Counted from the first letter of the stretch, positions 34,992 to 45,290 are shown. The stretch is DNA of 46,996 bases from an uncultured bacterium (GCA_937996235.1 CALKVK010000003.1:1-46996), one strand, 5' to 3'. The notes: generated by a model not told the origin, from the letters alone. Made by a program: numbers and translations.

Positions 34992-36619
34992 CGACAGACC
35001 GCGCCTCATGGTCCGCGCCCACTCCGGACTGGGTGACCAGCGGCGCCGAGGTGGTCCGAGGGCTCGACCTGCTCGGCCTGCGTGCGCCGGCGATGCGCAT
35101 CGGGAACTCCCTCCTCGACGGCATCACGACGATCACGCCGCGCGTCCGCTACATGAGCTTCCTCACCTGGCTCACGTGGCTCTACTGGCGACGAGCGGGA
35201 ACGGACACTCGCACCGCGTACCTCGCGTTCGCGCGCCGGATCGAGGCTGCGATCGCACTCGGGAACATCGCCCACGATCCCTCGGCGGTGGGCCTCGTCG
35301 GCGCCGAGGGCTCACGCGAGGCGCTCGCCGATCCCGATGGCGTGCCGCTCGACCTGAAGGTCGTCCAGCTCGCCGCGAACGCATACTCGGTGCCGGCGCA
35401 GCAACTCGGGCTTCTCGCGCTGCGAGGCGACACGCAGGTTCCGCACCTGACCGACGCCCGCGGTCTGCCGCTCGCGCAAACGGTTGACGACGTTGTACGG
35501 ACGACGACGTTGGGGCGTCGCCTCTCGGACGGGGAACTGCCGGAGCGTGTGCCGATCGACGAACTGCGCGAGTTCGGCGGGGCAGCGCAGATCCGCACGT
35601 TCCCCGAGGTGGAACGCACTGCCCTGCTCGACGCGATCGTCCCGCGGTCGCCCGACGGCGCGGTGGAGCGCTGCCGGGTGGCGTCGTACGGCGCGTTTCT
35701 GGCGCGCGCAGCGCAGGGCCAGGAGCGGCGGGAGTACCGCGCGCTCCTGCGGTGCGCCGGTCAAGCGGACCGCCAGCTTCCGGCGGTGTTCGACGAGATC
35801 CTCGACGGCTGGTCCCTGTATCTCGTTCGCGACTTGCTCGCCGTCGCGCACGAGTTCGCGCTGGCCGCACTCACCGCAGTGCTCCCGCGCCCCGGGGACG
35901 GCGGCCCCCGCTGGGTCGCGCCAGCCGACGCGGTCGCGAAGGCCCTCGGCGATCCGTCGATGAGCGCCCTGCTGCGGGACCTCGGGCTCCTCGGTCCCGC
36001 CGAGTCGTGGGACACGCTGACGTTCGACGAGCTGCGAGAGCGGGTTCTGGGTGCGACGAGCGACGGTGTCATCACAGAGCGCGGGCTGCGCCGCTGGCGG
36101 CGCGGTCTCAACGAGGAGCGGCTGATCGCCGCAGTCCGAACCCTCCGGCTCGGAGCTCCGGTGGCGCTTCCGGTCGCATGGCTGCTCGCCGAACGGCGCG
36201 CCGGGCCCGGGGCGCGCGAACACGACGCGCCGTTCGGCGCACTCTCTCCGCCGCGCGAAGGGCTCTCGCGGCTCGGCTTCGAGCAGGTCGTCCTTCCGGC
36301 GCTCGAGCGATTCGACCGTACCCAGCCGCGCCTCCCCGACGTCGTCGCCGAGCTCCTGTCCTGGACCGTGGAGCAGCACCTCCGAACCGCGTGGTCGCGA
36401 CTCGCCGTCGATCGCCGCAAGGACGTTGCGCGCCTACTCGCGGACGGGACGACGTGGGCCTACCGCGCGGACTTCCCCGCCGGCCAGACCGACTCGCGGC
36501 TCAGCCAGCTCGACCACTGGCTCCGCCAGCTCGGCCTCCTCGGCGACGACGGCGTCACGTCCGAGGGGCATGCCGTCCTGGACCGGTGTCTCGCAGCGCT
36601 TGCCGGCGGCCGCGCATGA
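34988..36619 (+). CDS. Unknown 543-aa component of the defence operon
   Basis: No known family is recognised. The N-terminus has a conserved-looking stretch (WVTSGAEVVRGLDLLGLRAP, GNSLLDGITTITPRVRYMSF, WLTWLYWRRAG) suggesting a compact helical domain with aromatic core. The rest is helix-rich with short repeats and includes ELLSWTVEQHLRTAWSRLAV near the C-terminus. There are no Walker, nuclease or transmembrane signatures. It overlaps both the helicase before it and the PLD-like protein after it by 4 bp, so it is a stoichiometric partner rather than a passenger. A scaffold or sensor role is likely by elimination. Confidence 0.75.
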   Translation: MTTDRASWSAPTPDWVTSGAEVVRGLDLLGLRAPAMRIGNSLLDGITTITPRVRYMSFLTWLTWLYWRRAGTDTRTAYLAFARRIEAAIALGNIAHDPSAVGLVGAEGSREALADPDGVPLDLKVVQLAANAYSVPAQQLGLLALRGDTQVPHLTDARGLPLAQTVDDVVRTTTLGRRLSDGELPERVPIDELREFGGAAQIRTFPEVERTALLDAIVPRSPDGAVERCRVASYGAFLARAAQGQERREYRALLRCAGQADRQLPAVFDEILDGWSLYLVRDLLAVAHEFALAALTAVLPRPGDGGPRWVAPADAVAKALGDPSMSALLRDLGLLGPAESWDTLTFDELRERVLGATSDGVITERGLRRWRRGLNEERLIAAVRTLRLGAPVALPVAWLLAERRAGPGAREHDAPFGALSPPREGLSRLGFEQVVLPALERFDRTQPRLPDVVAELLSWTVEQHLRTAWSRLAVDRRKDVARLLADGTTWAYRADFPAGQTDSRLSQLDHWLRQLGLLGDDGVTSEGHAVLDRCLAALAGGRA

Positions 36620-39183
36620 TCGACGTGAGGACCTTCTGCAGCGAGCCCGGCTTCCGTTCGGCGGTCTTGCTGACGTACTCGTTCGACGCCGTCTTCTTCG
36701 AGCGCGTGGTTCTCCCGGACTTGCGCGCCGGCGGTACGGGCACGACTGTGGTGGTCGCCGACCGACGCGAAGTGGAGCAGGCGATCCCCCGCTGGCAGGG
36801 ACACGCGCACCAAGTGGGCCGACGTTACGTGCTCGATCTCCCCGCCGTACCCGGGAGCTTCCACGCGAAGATGATCGTCCGTGCGGGACCGAGGGGCGGC
36901 GCGGTCTGGTGCGGCACGGGGAACGTCACCCCCTCAGGATGGGGCGCGAACGACGAGCTCGCCACCTCGTGGCGCATCGGACCCGATCTTCCGGACGCGG
37001 GCGCATGGGTCGGCTCGCTCATCGACCAACTCGCCGCGTGGACCGAGAGCGCCTTGGCGCGCGACGCGCTGTCGAGAATTCGCGCGGAGCCTTGGATCCA
37101 GACCGCCGCTTCGATCAGCGACCGATCGTCGGCGCCACTGTGGTCCGCGCCCGGTGCGACCCTCTCGGACCAGATCGCGGAACGGTGGCGAGGTCGGCGG
37201 TTCACGTCGGTGTGCGTGACCACCGGCTCGACCGACGCGTCCGGCGCGTTCCTGCGCTGGGCGCACGAGACGTTCGGCGTCGAGGAAGCCAGGGTCGCCG
37301 TCCACGCAGACTGCGCGAGCTTCGATCCGGCGCTCGTGGAACGGCTTCCGATGCAGGTCGACTTCGTCGAGCCCCCCGGTCCCAAGCACCTTCACGCGAA
37401 GTCGTACTGGTTCGACGGCCCTGACGGGGCAGCCGCGATCGTGGGGTCGGCGAACTGCTCGGCGTCCGCGTGGCTGAGGCCCGTGACGTCGGGTGGCAAC
37501 GTCGAGGCGATCGTGGCGATGGACCGTCCGAACCGGGAAGAGTGGGAGCGCATCCTCGCCGCCTTCCGAGGAAGCACGCGGAGCGCCCGCGAGCACCTGC
37601 GCGGCTCGCCGCGAGAGCCGGATGTGTCGATCGCCCCTCCGCCGTACCGGCTGATCGGGGTGGAAGTCCACGGCGAGACAGGCCGCGTCCTCGCGCGGCT
37701 GGCGCCGGCACCCCCCGCCGAGAGCCGTGTTTCGCTCAGCGTGGATGGCGAGGTGTTGGCGGCGACGCCGAGGGACGGGCATCCCGACTCCTGGGACGCG
37801 CCGCTTCCCGAGGGCTGGGGAACAGCGCGCGCACGCTTTGCCTCCGTCCGAATCGAGACGTCATCGGGCAGGTTCGACACGGCACCGCGGTGGATCGACG
37901 ACGCGGCAGAGCTCCGTGCCTCCGCCCAGGACCACCGCGTCTCCGTCACGCTGACCCGGCTGTCCACCGCCGCCGACGTCGGCGAGTACCGGAGGATCGC
38001 CGACGACCTGCAGTTCGCGATGGACGCGATCCTGAACGACCCCGCGGGGTTCGCCGACCCGCCGCCTCGCAGGCGGTCCGAGCCGCAGAGCGAACCGGAC
38101 GTCGGCGACGCCCGACGGCTCGACCCGTCGCGCGTGGCTGTCGCCTTCGGCACACCCGCCGCGGATCTTGCCGCGCTGGCGCATGGGGCGGCGGGGCCGT
38201 CTCTGTCGTTCGGCGGCGTCCTCGACGCCCTCTTCCCGGCCGAGGGTGAGGACGTCGATCCGGACGACGACGAGGCGCCGAGCGGGGAGGAAGGTGGCTC
38301 GTCCGCTTCCCCATCGGAGGGGCCGGACGGCCTCCCCCTCGTGCTGCGTCCGGTTCCTCCCGAGCATCTCAGGCGATGCGTCGCGAAACAGATGGACGAG
38401 TACTTCGCCCGGCTCCGGACGCCTGCGTTCGCATCGGCCTGCACGGCGACGCAGCTCGTCAGCGCCGTGACCTTCCCCATCGCGCTTGCAGCGCTCGGGT
38501 CCAGGAGCGGCTGGGCGGACGCCGCGCAGGCGCAGCGATGGACCGTCTCCGCCGTGACGGCGCTCCTCCACGGTCCTGTCGAGGGTCTCGCCGACGGCGG
38601 CATCCTCCGCGCAGTGGGCGAACGCTACCGCGCGGACGGACGTGAGGACGTGTACCGGGAAGCGATCGGGACCGGCGTCTTGTGGACCGCGGCGGCGACC
38701 GTCCTGGCCGAGACCACGTGGAGCGGCGTGGGAGGACGGATTCGACGCGCCTTGCTCCTCCGCGACGTGTTCCGTTGCGAGGAGTTGACCTCCGCGGTCA
38801 ATTCGCAGCAACTGCTCGTCGCCGCAGGCCGGTTCCGAGGTGGCGACGCGGTCGCCACCATCCGGGACGAACTTCCGCGCATCGACCGGCTCCTTGACGG
38901 ACTCGAAGTGTGGATCGCAGACCGCTTCGACGCTGCCGTCAAGGACACCACGATCAGGCGTGCTGCTGTCGAGGCAGGCGACCCACTGTGGCAGCCGAGG
39001 GTCGGATGGGTGTTCGTGACCAACGACACACACAGTTCGCCCGACAGGAAACTGCACGTCGAACCGTGGCGCCCCGGCCAGTTCTCCGGGCGGCTGGGGG
39101 CCATCGCCGTGAGCCCCGGCTTCTACCTGAACGTCCGCGTCGCACTTGCCGCGGCGGGGCCTCTGGCGCCCGATCTACCGTGA
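36616..39183 (+). CDS. PLD-like nuclease protein of the defence operon
   Basis: This 855-aa protein has two phospholipase D-type half sites: SFHAKMIV (H83, K85) followed by GTGNVTPSGWGANDE, and HLHAKSYW (H260, K262) followed by GSANCSASAW. Two HxK motifs make a full PLD active site, as in PLD-family nucleases and DISARM DrmC. The C-terminal ~450 residues are unassigned, with an acidic linker (DVDPDDDEAPSGEEG near 550) and a helical end. Its start overlaps the unknown gene before it (ATGA). Likely substrate is DNA or RNA. Confidence 0.85.
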   Translation: MIDVRTFCSEPGFRSAVLLTYSFDAVFFERVVLPDLRAGGTGTTVVVADRREVEQAIPRWQGHAHQVGRRYVLDLPAVPGSFHAKMIVRAGPRGGAVWCGTGNVTPSGWGANDELATSWRIGPDLPDAGAWVGSLIDQLAAWTESALARDALSRIRAEPWIQTAASISDRSSAPLWSAPGATLSDQIAERWRGRRFTSVCVTTGSTDASGAFLRWAHETFGVEEARVAVHADCASFDPALVERLPMQVDFVEPPGPKHLHAKSYWFDGPDGAAAIVGSANCSASAWLRPVTSGGNVEAIVAMDRPNREEWERILAAFRGSTRSAREHLRGSPREPDVSIAPPPYRLIGVEVHGETGRVLARLAPAPPAESRVSLSVDGEVLAATPRDGHPDSWDAPLPEGWGTARARFASVRIETSSGRFDTAPRWIDDAAELRASAQDHRVSVTLTRLSTAADVGEYRRIADDLQFAMDAILNDPAGFADPPPRRRSEPQSEPDVGDARRLDPSRVAVAFGTPAADLAALAHGAAGPSLSFGGVLDALFPAEGEDVDPDDDEAPSGEEGGSSASPSEGPDGLPLVLRPVPPEHLRRCVAKQMDEYFARLRTPAFASACTATQLVSAVTFPIALAALGSRSGWADAAQAQRWTVSAVTALLHGPVEGLADGGILRAVGERYRADGREDVYREAIGTGVLWTAAATVLAETTWSGVGGRIRRALLLRDVFRCEELTSAVNSQQLLVAAGRFRGGDAVATIRDELPRIDRLLDGLEVWIADRFDAAVKDTTIRRAAVEAGDPLWQPRVGWVFVTNDTHSSPDRKLHVEPWRPGQFSGRLGAIAVSPGFYLNVRVALAAAGPLAPDLP

Positions 39184-39289
39184 GCCCGCGCCGCCTCCCC
39201 GAATACGCCCCACCGCGAGCGCCGCGGCGAGCAGGGTCCTCGCTCGCGCAACCGCCGGAACAACCACGCCTGCGCGAAACAGGAGCGTC

Positions 39290-42200
39290 ATGACGGCGGG
39301 AGCGCGCCTGTGGGCCCCGCGTGCGACCCGGCAGCACGTCGAGGCGCCCACGCCAGAGCACCGGTTCGACGCCGATGTGGGCGTTCCCTTCGGACGCATC
39401 TCGGACCGCCCCTGCATCGCGTTGCTCGGCGAGCCGGGGCTCGGCAAGTCCACAGAGATCAGATTCCACTTCATGGCCGCGCGCCAGGTGGAACCCGCGC
39501 GCCACGCGTTCGTCGATCTCGGCCTCGTCACCGACGGCGCGCACCTCCGCTCCGCGATCGCCCGTGCGCTCGCGGAATGGACGGACCGCGACGCGACCTT
39601 CACGCTCTGGATCGACGCGCTCGACGAAGTCCAGGCCATGCTCCCCAACGCCGCGCGGCTTCTCGCCGCCGCGTTGCGCGAACACCGTTCGGACCTCCTC
39701 TGCCTGCGGATCACGTGCCGCGTCGCCGAGTGGCCGGTCGGCTTCGGCGAGGAACTCGTCGCCGATTGGGGTGAGGCTGCCGTCCTGATCTGCGACCTCG
39801 TCCCGCTTACCATTGGCGAGGTCGCGGAGGCGGCGCGCGCCGCGAGGATCGACCATGCAGCGTTCGGCGCATGGCTCGATGCTCGCTGCGTTCGCCCGCT
39901 CGCGGCGCGACCGATCACGCTGGGATTCCTGATCGCGGAGTTCCAAAGCGGTCGTCACCGCACGGATGTCTGGGATCTTTACGAGGGCGCCATGGTGCGA
40001 CTGGCCGGCGAGCCGCAAGCCACCCGTCGGGACCTGCGGCGCGCACGTCGCGACGAAGAGACGACGACCGCCGAGCGCGTCGATCTCGCGGCCCGGATCG
40101 CGGCCCTCGCCCACCTCTCGGATCGCCGTCTCGTGGAACGCGACGAGGCACCACATCGGGCCGGACATGGAGAGATGGTCCCGCTCTCCGCCGTCACTGG
40201 GCCAGATCCCCTCCCGGAACGCGCCGGGCGCACGATCACCGTCCGCGAGATCCGCGATGCGATGGCGACGGCGATCTTCGCTGGCGCCGGCACCGACGCA
40301 CTGCGGTTTGCGCACCAGACATTCGGGGAGTTCCTGGCGGCTCGCTACATTCTCTCGCTCCGGCTCGAGCCACGCCGTCTTCTACGCGTGCTGGGTCTTC
40401 GGCGCGGCGTACCTACTGTGCCCGCCCCCCGGCGCGAGTTCCTAGCGTGGATCGCAGGGCGCGACCGTGGTGTCTTCGATCACCTCGCGAGCACGCAGCC
40501 CGAGATCCTCCTCGAGAGCGACTCGGCGCTCCAAGACGACGCCGGCCGCGCCGTCGCCACGCGCGCATGGCTCGCGGCGGTTGCGGCAAAGCGAGTCTCG
40601 CTCGGGTCGATGCCGCGGTTCCGGGACTACCAGGCCCTGGTCCATCCTGGGATCGAGTCGATCCTCGCTCCCATCCTCGACGACCACTGCACGGGCTTCC
40701 TCGTGCGTCGCACGGCCATCGAGATTGCTGGCCAGGCGGCCACGCCGGACCTGCTCGAGCGTCTGCTTCGGATCGCCCTCGACGAGCGCGAGGACGTCCA
40801 CCTGCGCATTTCGAGCGCCCATGAAGTCCGCCGGAACGGGGACGTCGCAACGCGTCGCCGGCTCCGGCCGCTGCTGGACGTGCCGCAGGCCGTCGATGCG
40901 GACGACGAACTCTATGGCGACGCGCTGAGGGCGCTCTTCCCCGGGACGCTGAGTTGGCCCGAGACCCTCGCCCGCCTGCGTGCGCCGCAGCGCGCTCACC
41001 TCGTCGGAACGTACTCTGTATTCCTGCACGAGATCGCAGAGGCACCGATCGCTCGCGAGGACCTCGACGTTCTGCTCCCCTGGCTCGTCGCGACATCGTC
41101 CGATGGACAGGGTCACACGCATCTGCGCCCGCTGATGGCCCGCGTCCTGCGGGATGCGTGGTGGCACGTGGACGAGGTCGCGGTCGCGCGCAGCGTCGCC
41201 GAAGTCGTACTGCGGACGGCAGATCACCATGGGGAGGTCTTCGACCTTCCCGATGACGCAGCGACTCTCGACGCGATCATGAACGACCCTGCGCGGCGCG
41301 CGATCGTCTTGCGGCAGGTCCTGGAACTCCTCGCACAAACGAGCGGCGAGGCGTGGCGTCTGCTCGACACGAAGCCCCGCCTCCTTCTCGACGGCGAACT
41401 GCGGCTCCTCCTGCGTGCGGTTCCGCTCGACGCACCCGTTGCGACGCGTCGCGTCGCGGACGACCTCGTGCTCTGGTTCTTCGGATCGGCGACCCGGGAG
41501 GACCTCGAGGCGCTCTACGAGCGCGTCCAGTGCGACGCAGAGTTCCGTAGTACCCGGCAGTTCTTCGAGGGCGTGCCAACCGACGGACCTGTCGCCGAGG
41601 CGGCGCGTAGGCACTTGGCGTTCGAGCGGAAGATGGCGGAACGGCGTCGAGTCGCAGAATCGGAGAAGGAGCAGGCGATAGCCGCGTACGGCCCGCGCCT
41701 ACGCGTGGAGTTGACCGCTGCCATCGCCGGAGAGCGGGAGGCGTGGTACCGGTTCTGCAGCCTCCTCGCGAACCCGCCGACCGAGCGCGGACCTGAGCAA
41801 GACACGACCCTTCTCGAGCAGTTTCCGGGTTGGAGCGCGGATACAGACCTCCCTGAGCACGAGATTGCCCGCGCGGCGGCAGCCTACTTGCGACACTTCG
41901 TGCCGTCCGGCGCGCAGGCTTTTATCACCAACCAGCGCCCGACGGCAGGTGACCGTGCCTGGATCGTCGCTCTCCGCTGGATGCTGCGCCATGCGGAAGC
42001 GGAGGCCGTGGCGCTCGACGACGAGACCTGGACACGCGCGACCGCGCTCGTCTGGGGTCACCGGGCCGAACGTGAACTGCTTGACGAGGACATCGCGCTC
42101 GCGGCGCGGCTCACGCTCGACCGCGCTGAACCCGGCGCGCTGGATGCAATCGTGCGGCAGCTGCGCCGCGGCGCGCCGAGCGAGCTCCTGCAGCTTCTGG

Positions 42201-43492
42201 ATCGGCACTGGAGGCATTCGGTTCATGTCGCGCTGCGCCGCGAAGCGCTCGCTCGCCGTGTCAAGCCATCTTGGGCGGCAATCGCGATCCTCTTGAGGCG
42301 TGGCGACCCGGCCGTCTGGAAGCGCGTTCGCGGATGGGTGACGCGGCGCGGGCGCAGCGCGACTGCGCTCGCTCGCGCCATCGAGGCAGCGGGGCTCTCG
42401 TTCGCGGCCGATCCGCGGCGCGCGTGGCCGATGCTCCGTCCCCTCTTCTCACGTCCCGACGCCGGCCACGCACTCATGCTGCGCCTCGCCGGCAGCTGGG
42501 GCAGTCGCGATGACCCGCGTTGGGACGTGCTTGACGAGAGCGACCTTGCGGAACTCTACCTCTGGCTTCGCGCGCACGTTCCGCCGCGCCCTGGCATCGA
42601 CGATCTTGGGGCGCGGGCCGTCGGCCCTGACGACGAGCTAGACTGGTTTCGCGACAGCCTCCTGAGCCGCCTCCGCAACCGCGGTACAGATGGCGCAGTC
42701 CAGGCCCTCCAAACCGTGGCCAGCCGACTTCCGGATTGGTGGCTCCAGCACATGCCGTGGGAGGCTGTGCGGGCTGCGCTCGACTCGCAGGCGCGCACCC
42801 TGTCCCCGGCAGATGCCGCACGCCTGCTCGCTGATTCCGCCGCTCGCCACCTCGCGACGGTCGGCGACCTCCTCGATCTCGTATCCGGCCTCGTCGAGGA
42901 CTACGAGGCCTGGCTCCACGATCACCTGCCTGCGATAGCCGACCTCTGGGAGGAGCGCGCGGATGGGGCGTGGAGGCCCGTACGGGAGACGCGCTTCTCG
43001 ACCCACCTCGCCCGCTTCATGCGCGACGCGCTCCGTACCCAGCGCGTGGTGGTGAACCGTGAGGTCGAGATCCGCCCGCGACGCGGGCGCCGTGCGGGGG
43101 AGCGTACCGACATCCTCGTCCAGTGCCCCGTTCAGGGCGAGTTGCCCGTCATCGCCGTCGTGGTGGAGATCAAGGGATGCTGGAACCTAGAGGCTCCACT
43201 CGCGATGAGGTCACAACTCCTAGATCGGTATCTCACAGACGCGCCAGGCGCTGCGGGTTTCTACGTCGTCGGGTACTTCGGTCGTGGTGGCACCTGTGGC
43301 CGCCGGTGCGCGTTCCGGAGTCTCGACGCCGCGCGTGCCGCGCTGGTTACGCAGGCGGTCGACCTGGCATCGTCCGGGAGGACGATCGAAGCGAGCGTCA
43401 TCGACGCACGGCTGGAACACCGTCGGCCGCTCGGCGCCAGCCGATCGCGTCCGACGACGCGTCGGAGCGCGAAGGACACAGGAAGCCAGTAG
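39290..43492 (+). CDS. STAND/NACHT-type NTPase with C-terminal PD-(D/E)XK nuclease
   Basis: This 1400-aa protein carries Walker A GEPGLGKST at 47-55 and Walker B LWIDALDE at 106-113, as in NACHT/AAA STAND proteins. FAHQTFGEFLAARYILSLR near 350 is the NACHT-family winged-helix landmark. The long middle is helical, repeat-like and may be the sensor. The C-terminal ~130 residues form a nuclease-like fold with D1274 (ERTDILVQ), E1293 and K1295 (VVVEIKGCWN). In Avs proteins the effector is N-terminal, so here the order is reversed. ATG 39290 has AGGAG four bases before it. It is 106 bp downstream of the PLD gene, same strand, so it may have a promoter of its own. Confidence 0.8.
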   Translation: MTAGARLWAPRATRQHVEAPTPEHRFDADVGVPFGRISDRPCIALLGEPGLGKSTEIRFHFMAARQVEPARHAFVDLGLVTDGAHLRSAIARALAEWTDRDATFTLWIDALDEVQAMLPNAARLLAAALREHRSDLLCLRITCRVAEWPVGFGEELVADWGEAAVLICDLVPLTIGEVAEAARAARIDHAAFGAWLDARCVRPLAARPITLGFLIAEFQSGRHRTDVWDLYEGAMVRLAGEPQATRRDLRRARRDEETTTAERVDLAARIAALAHLSDRRLVERDEAPHRAGHGEMVPLSAVTGPDPLPERAGRTITVREIRDAMATAIFAGAGTDALRFAHQTFGEFLAARYILSLRLEPRRLLRVLGLRRGVPTVPAPRREFLAWIAGRDRGVFDHLASTQPEILLESDSALQDDAGRAVATRAWLAAVAAKRVSLGSMPRFRDYQALVHPGIESILAPILDDHCTGFLVRRTAIEIAGQAATPDLLERLLRIALDEREDVHLRISSAHEVRRNGDVATRRRLRPLLDVPQAVDADDELYGDALRALFPGTLSWPETLARLRAPQRAHLVGTYSVFLHEIAEAPIAREDLDVLLPWLVATSSDGQGHTHLRPLMARVLRDAWWHVDEVAVARSVAEVVLRTADHHGEVFDLPDDAATLDAIMNDPARRAIVLRQVLELLAQTSGEAWRLLDTKPRLLLDGELRLLLRAVPLDAPVATRRVADDLVLWFFGSATREDLEALYERVQCDAEFRSTRQFFEGVPTDGPVAEAARRHLAFERKMAERRRVAESEKEQAIAAYGPRLRVELTAAIAGEREAWYRFCSLLANPPTERGPEQDTTLLEQFPGWSADTDLPEHEIARAAAAYLRHFVPSGAQAFITNQRPTAGDRAWIVALRWMLRHAEAEAVALDDETWTRATALVWGHRAERELLDEDIALAARLTLDRAEPGALDAIVRQLRRGAPSELLQLLDRHWRHSVHVALRREALARRVKPSWAAIAILLRRGDPAVWKRVRGWVTRRGRSATALARAIEAAGLSFAADPRRAWPMLRPLFSRPDAGHALMLRLAGSWGSRDDPRWDVLDESDLAELYLWLRAHVPPRPGIDDLGARAVGPDDELDWFRDSLLSRLRNRGTDGAVQALQTVASRLPDWWLQHMPWEAVRAALDSQARTLSPADAARLLADSAARHLATVGDLLDLVSGLVEDYEAWLHDHLPAIADLWEERADGAWRPVRETRFSTHLARFMRDALRTQRVVVNREVEIRPRRGRRAGERTDILVQCPVQGELPVIAVVVEIKGCWNLEAPLAMRSQLLDRYLTDAPGAAGFYVVGYFGRGGTCGRRCAFRSLDAARAALVTQAVDLASSGRTIEASVIDARLEHRRPLGASRSRPTTRRSAKDTGSQ

Positions 43493-43786
43493 GCCGCAGC
43501 GACTCGCCAGCCGAGCGACACAGCTGTGGGGGGCGCCACGGCGTTCTGCGCGATCGTGTGGAGAACTCCTGCTTCACGGATCAGCTCCCTAGTCCTGAAC
43601 CCCGACCTGAGGTGCGTGGTCATGAAGAGGACTGCCCTGGGTCGGTGTTCTCGGCTATACGTCGCGACGTGGTGGTGGCCGAAGGCCAACAACGTATCTG
43701 GACCTGATCAATCGCGCAGTCGTCGTGCGTCGCGGCGCCGCAGCCCCACGTCCTCTTCGAGGCTCGGCGGGTCGCCGCGGGGAGGG

Positions 43787-45073
43787 CTACTCGGTGCCCG
43801 GAGGCTCGTCCGCATCCGGCGGTGCCCCGTAGAGTTCGGCCGAGAGCTGCGCGTGCTCCTCCCACGCGGCAGCGTGCTCATCGAGTAGTTGGCGAGTGAG
43901 TGGTTCGGTATCTCGCCTGGAGGCGGTCGACACGTAGGCCATGGCCGCAGCCAGCGCCTCGACCCTCGCGATGGCCTGCCGGGCGCGGAAGAGGTCCTCC
44001 CCGATCGCATCTTCCATGTCCTCGCACTTCGCACGCGCGAGGCGACCGACCGACGACGCTGACTCCCCACCGCTGGCCCTCGCGGACTCGCGAGACAGCT
44101 CCTGAACCACGTGCCTGCATTCGCGTATCGCCGCGCGTGCACTGGCGATCTGAGACTGGGCGTTGGCGACATGTCGTTGGAGGACGTCCGATGATCTGAG
44201 ACCTCGGAGCAGCATGTCACTTGCGCGCGCCGCTTCGTGCGCCGGAATCCGGCCCAGCGCCAGGAGTCGTCGGACCTCCACGAGCGCAGCAACGAGGCAC
44301 TGGTCCGGCTGCGACTGAACGAAGCCAACTCCGAGGAACAGCAGGACGGCAGCTCCGCCGCCAAACCTGAGACCCTCGAAGGCCGCGGCAGGTGTGCCCC
44401 ACGGCATCTGCGCAGCAAGCAGTGAGAGGAGACAAGCGGAGACGGCGACGGACAGGACGTCGATCGAGCGTGCCAGTCCAAGGCGCGCGTGGTCGGGGAG
44501 CGCTACCGGGGCTTTCGCGAGAATCGGCACCGCGACGGCCAGGACCAGCTGAAGCACTCCCGTGCCTCCGTAGTACGCCAGCGCCAGCCATCGTAGGCCC
44601 GCGGCGTCGCGGGGGAGCAGCGTCCACGCGACGACTGCGAGCACCACGTCGCGGGTCCCGCGGGTCGCGACAATACTACGACTACTGAGGAGGCGTCCGA
44701 ACCAGAGGAAGCGGGGTTCTCCCATCGGCAGGCGAGGAGCTGCCAGGCACCGCAGCGTCAGCACGAGGTCGGCGGCACACGATGCGAGCAGCGCAGCCGT
44801 TGCGAATACAGCGCCGTCCGGGTAGCCGGTCTGAAGTTCCGCGCACAGCAGCCACGCGGTCGCTCCCATCGCCGCGAGGATGGCGTACCCAGTCCATCCG
44901 CCGCGCGACGCTGCCGACTCCGCCCTCTCGATCTCCGTGTCCAGCAGAGCCAGCACATCGGACTTGTCGACGCGGGACTCGCCGTCATCCAGCGCGGGCT
45001 GTGTCGCCGGATCGGGCGGGCGCCGCCCGACCCGGTCGGGAGGGTCGCCTGGAACACCCGCCGCGTCTACCAT
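43787..45073 (-). CDS. Multi-pass membrane protein with C-terminal helical domain
   Basis: This 428-aa protein has about six hydrophobic segments between residues 55 and 275 (such as YAILAAMGATAWLLCAEL, AVFATAALLASCAADLVL, LALAYYGGTGVLQLVLAVA, IDVLSVAVSACLLSLLA, AVLLFLGVGFV). A cytoplasmic helical, coiled-coil-like tail follows (QRHVANAQSQIASARAA, EDLFRARQAIARVEAL). No enzymatic signature is visible. It converges on the end of the NTPase gene. It may be a membrane component of an abortive mechanism or an unrelated passenger. ATG 45073 is the first start that gives an ordered sequence; the frame extends further upstream as low-complexity. Confidence 0.7.
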   Translation of the reverse strand: MVDAAGVPGDPPDRVGRRPPDPATQPALDDGESRVDKSDVLALLDTEIERAESAASRGGWTGYAILAAMGATAWLLCAELQTGYPDGAVFATAALLASCAADLVLTLRCLAAPRLPMGEPRFLWFGRLLSSRSIVATRGTRDVVLAVVAWTLLPRDAAGLRWLALAYYGGTGVLQLVLAVAVPILAKAPVALPDHARLGLARSIDVLSVAVSACLLSLLAAQMPWGTPAAAFEGLRFGGGAAVLLFLGVGFVQSQPDQCLVAALVEVRRLLALGRIPAHEAARASDMLLRGLRSSDVLQRHVANAQSQIASARAAIRECRHVVQELSRESARASGGESASSVGRLARAKCEDMEDAIGEDLFRARQAIARVEALAAAMAYVSTASRRDTEPLTRQLLDEHAAAWEEHAQLSAELYGAPPDADEPPGTE

Positions 45074-45290
45074 GAGGCGGAGAGTACTCCTCCGCGGCGA
45101 CGCACCCCACGTCGATCGGGACGAGGGCGATTCCGTCCAGTGCTCGGCAGGGAACTCGTCGAGCGCGGACAGCGTGTTCCAGTCCTTCGCTCCGCACGCC
45201 ACGGGATTGGGGTGCCCGGCGCCGATGAACCTGCCGATGGACGCGACGGCGGCGACTGTGTCGCATACCCGGCCGCTTGACGCGGCCTCC

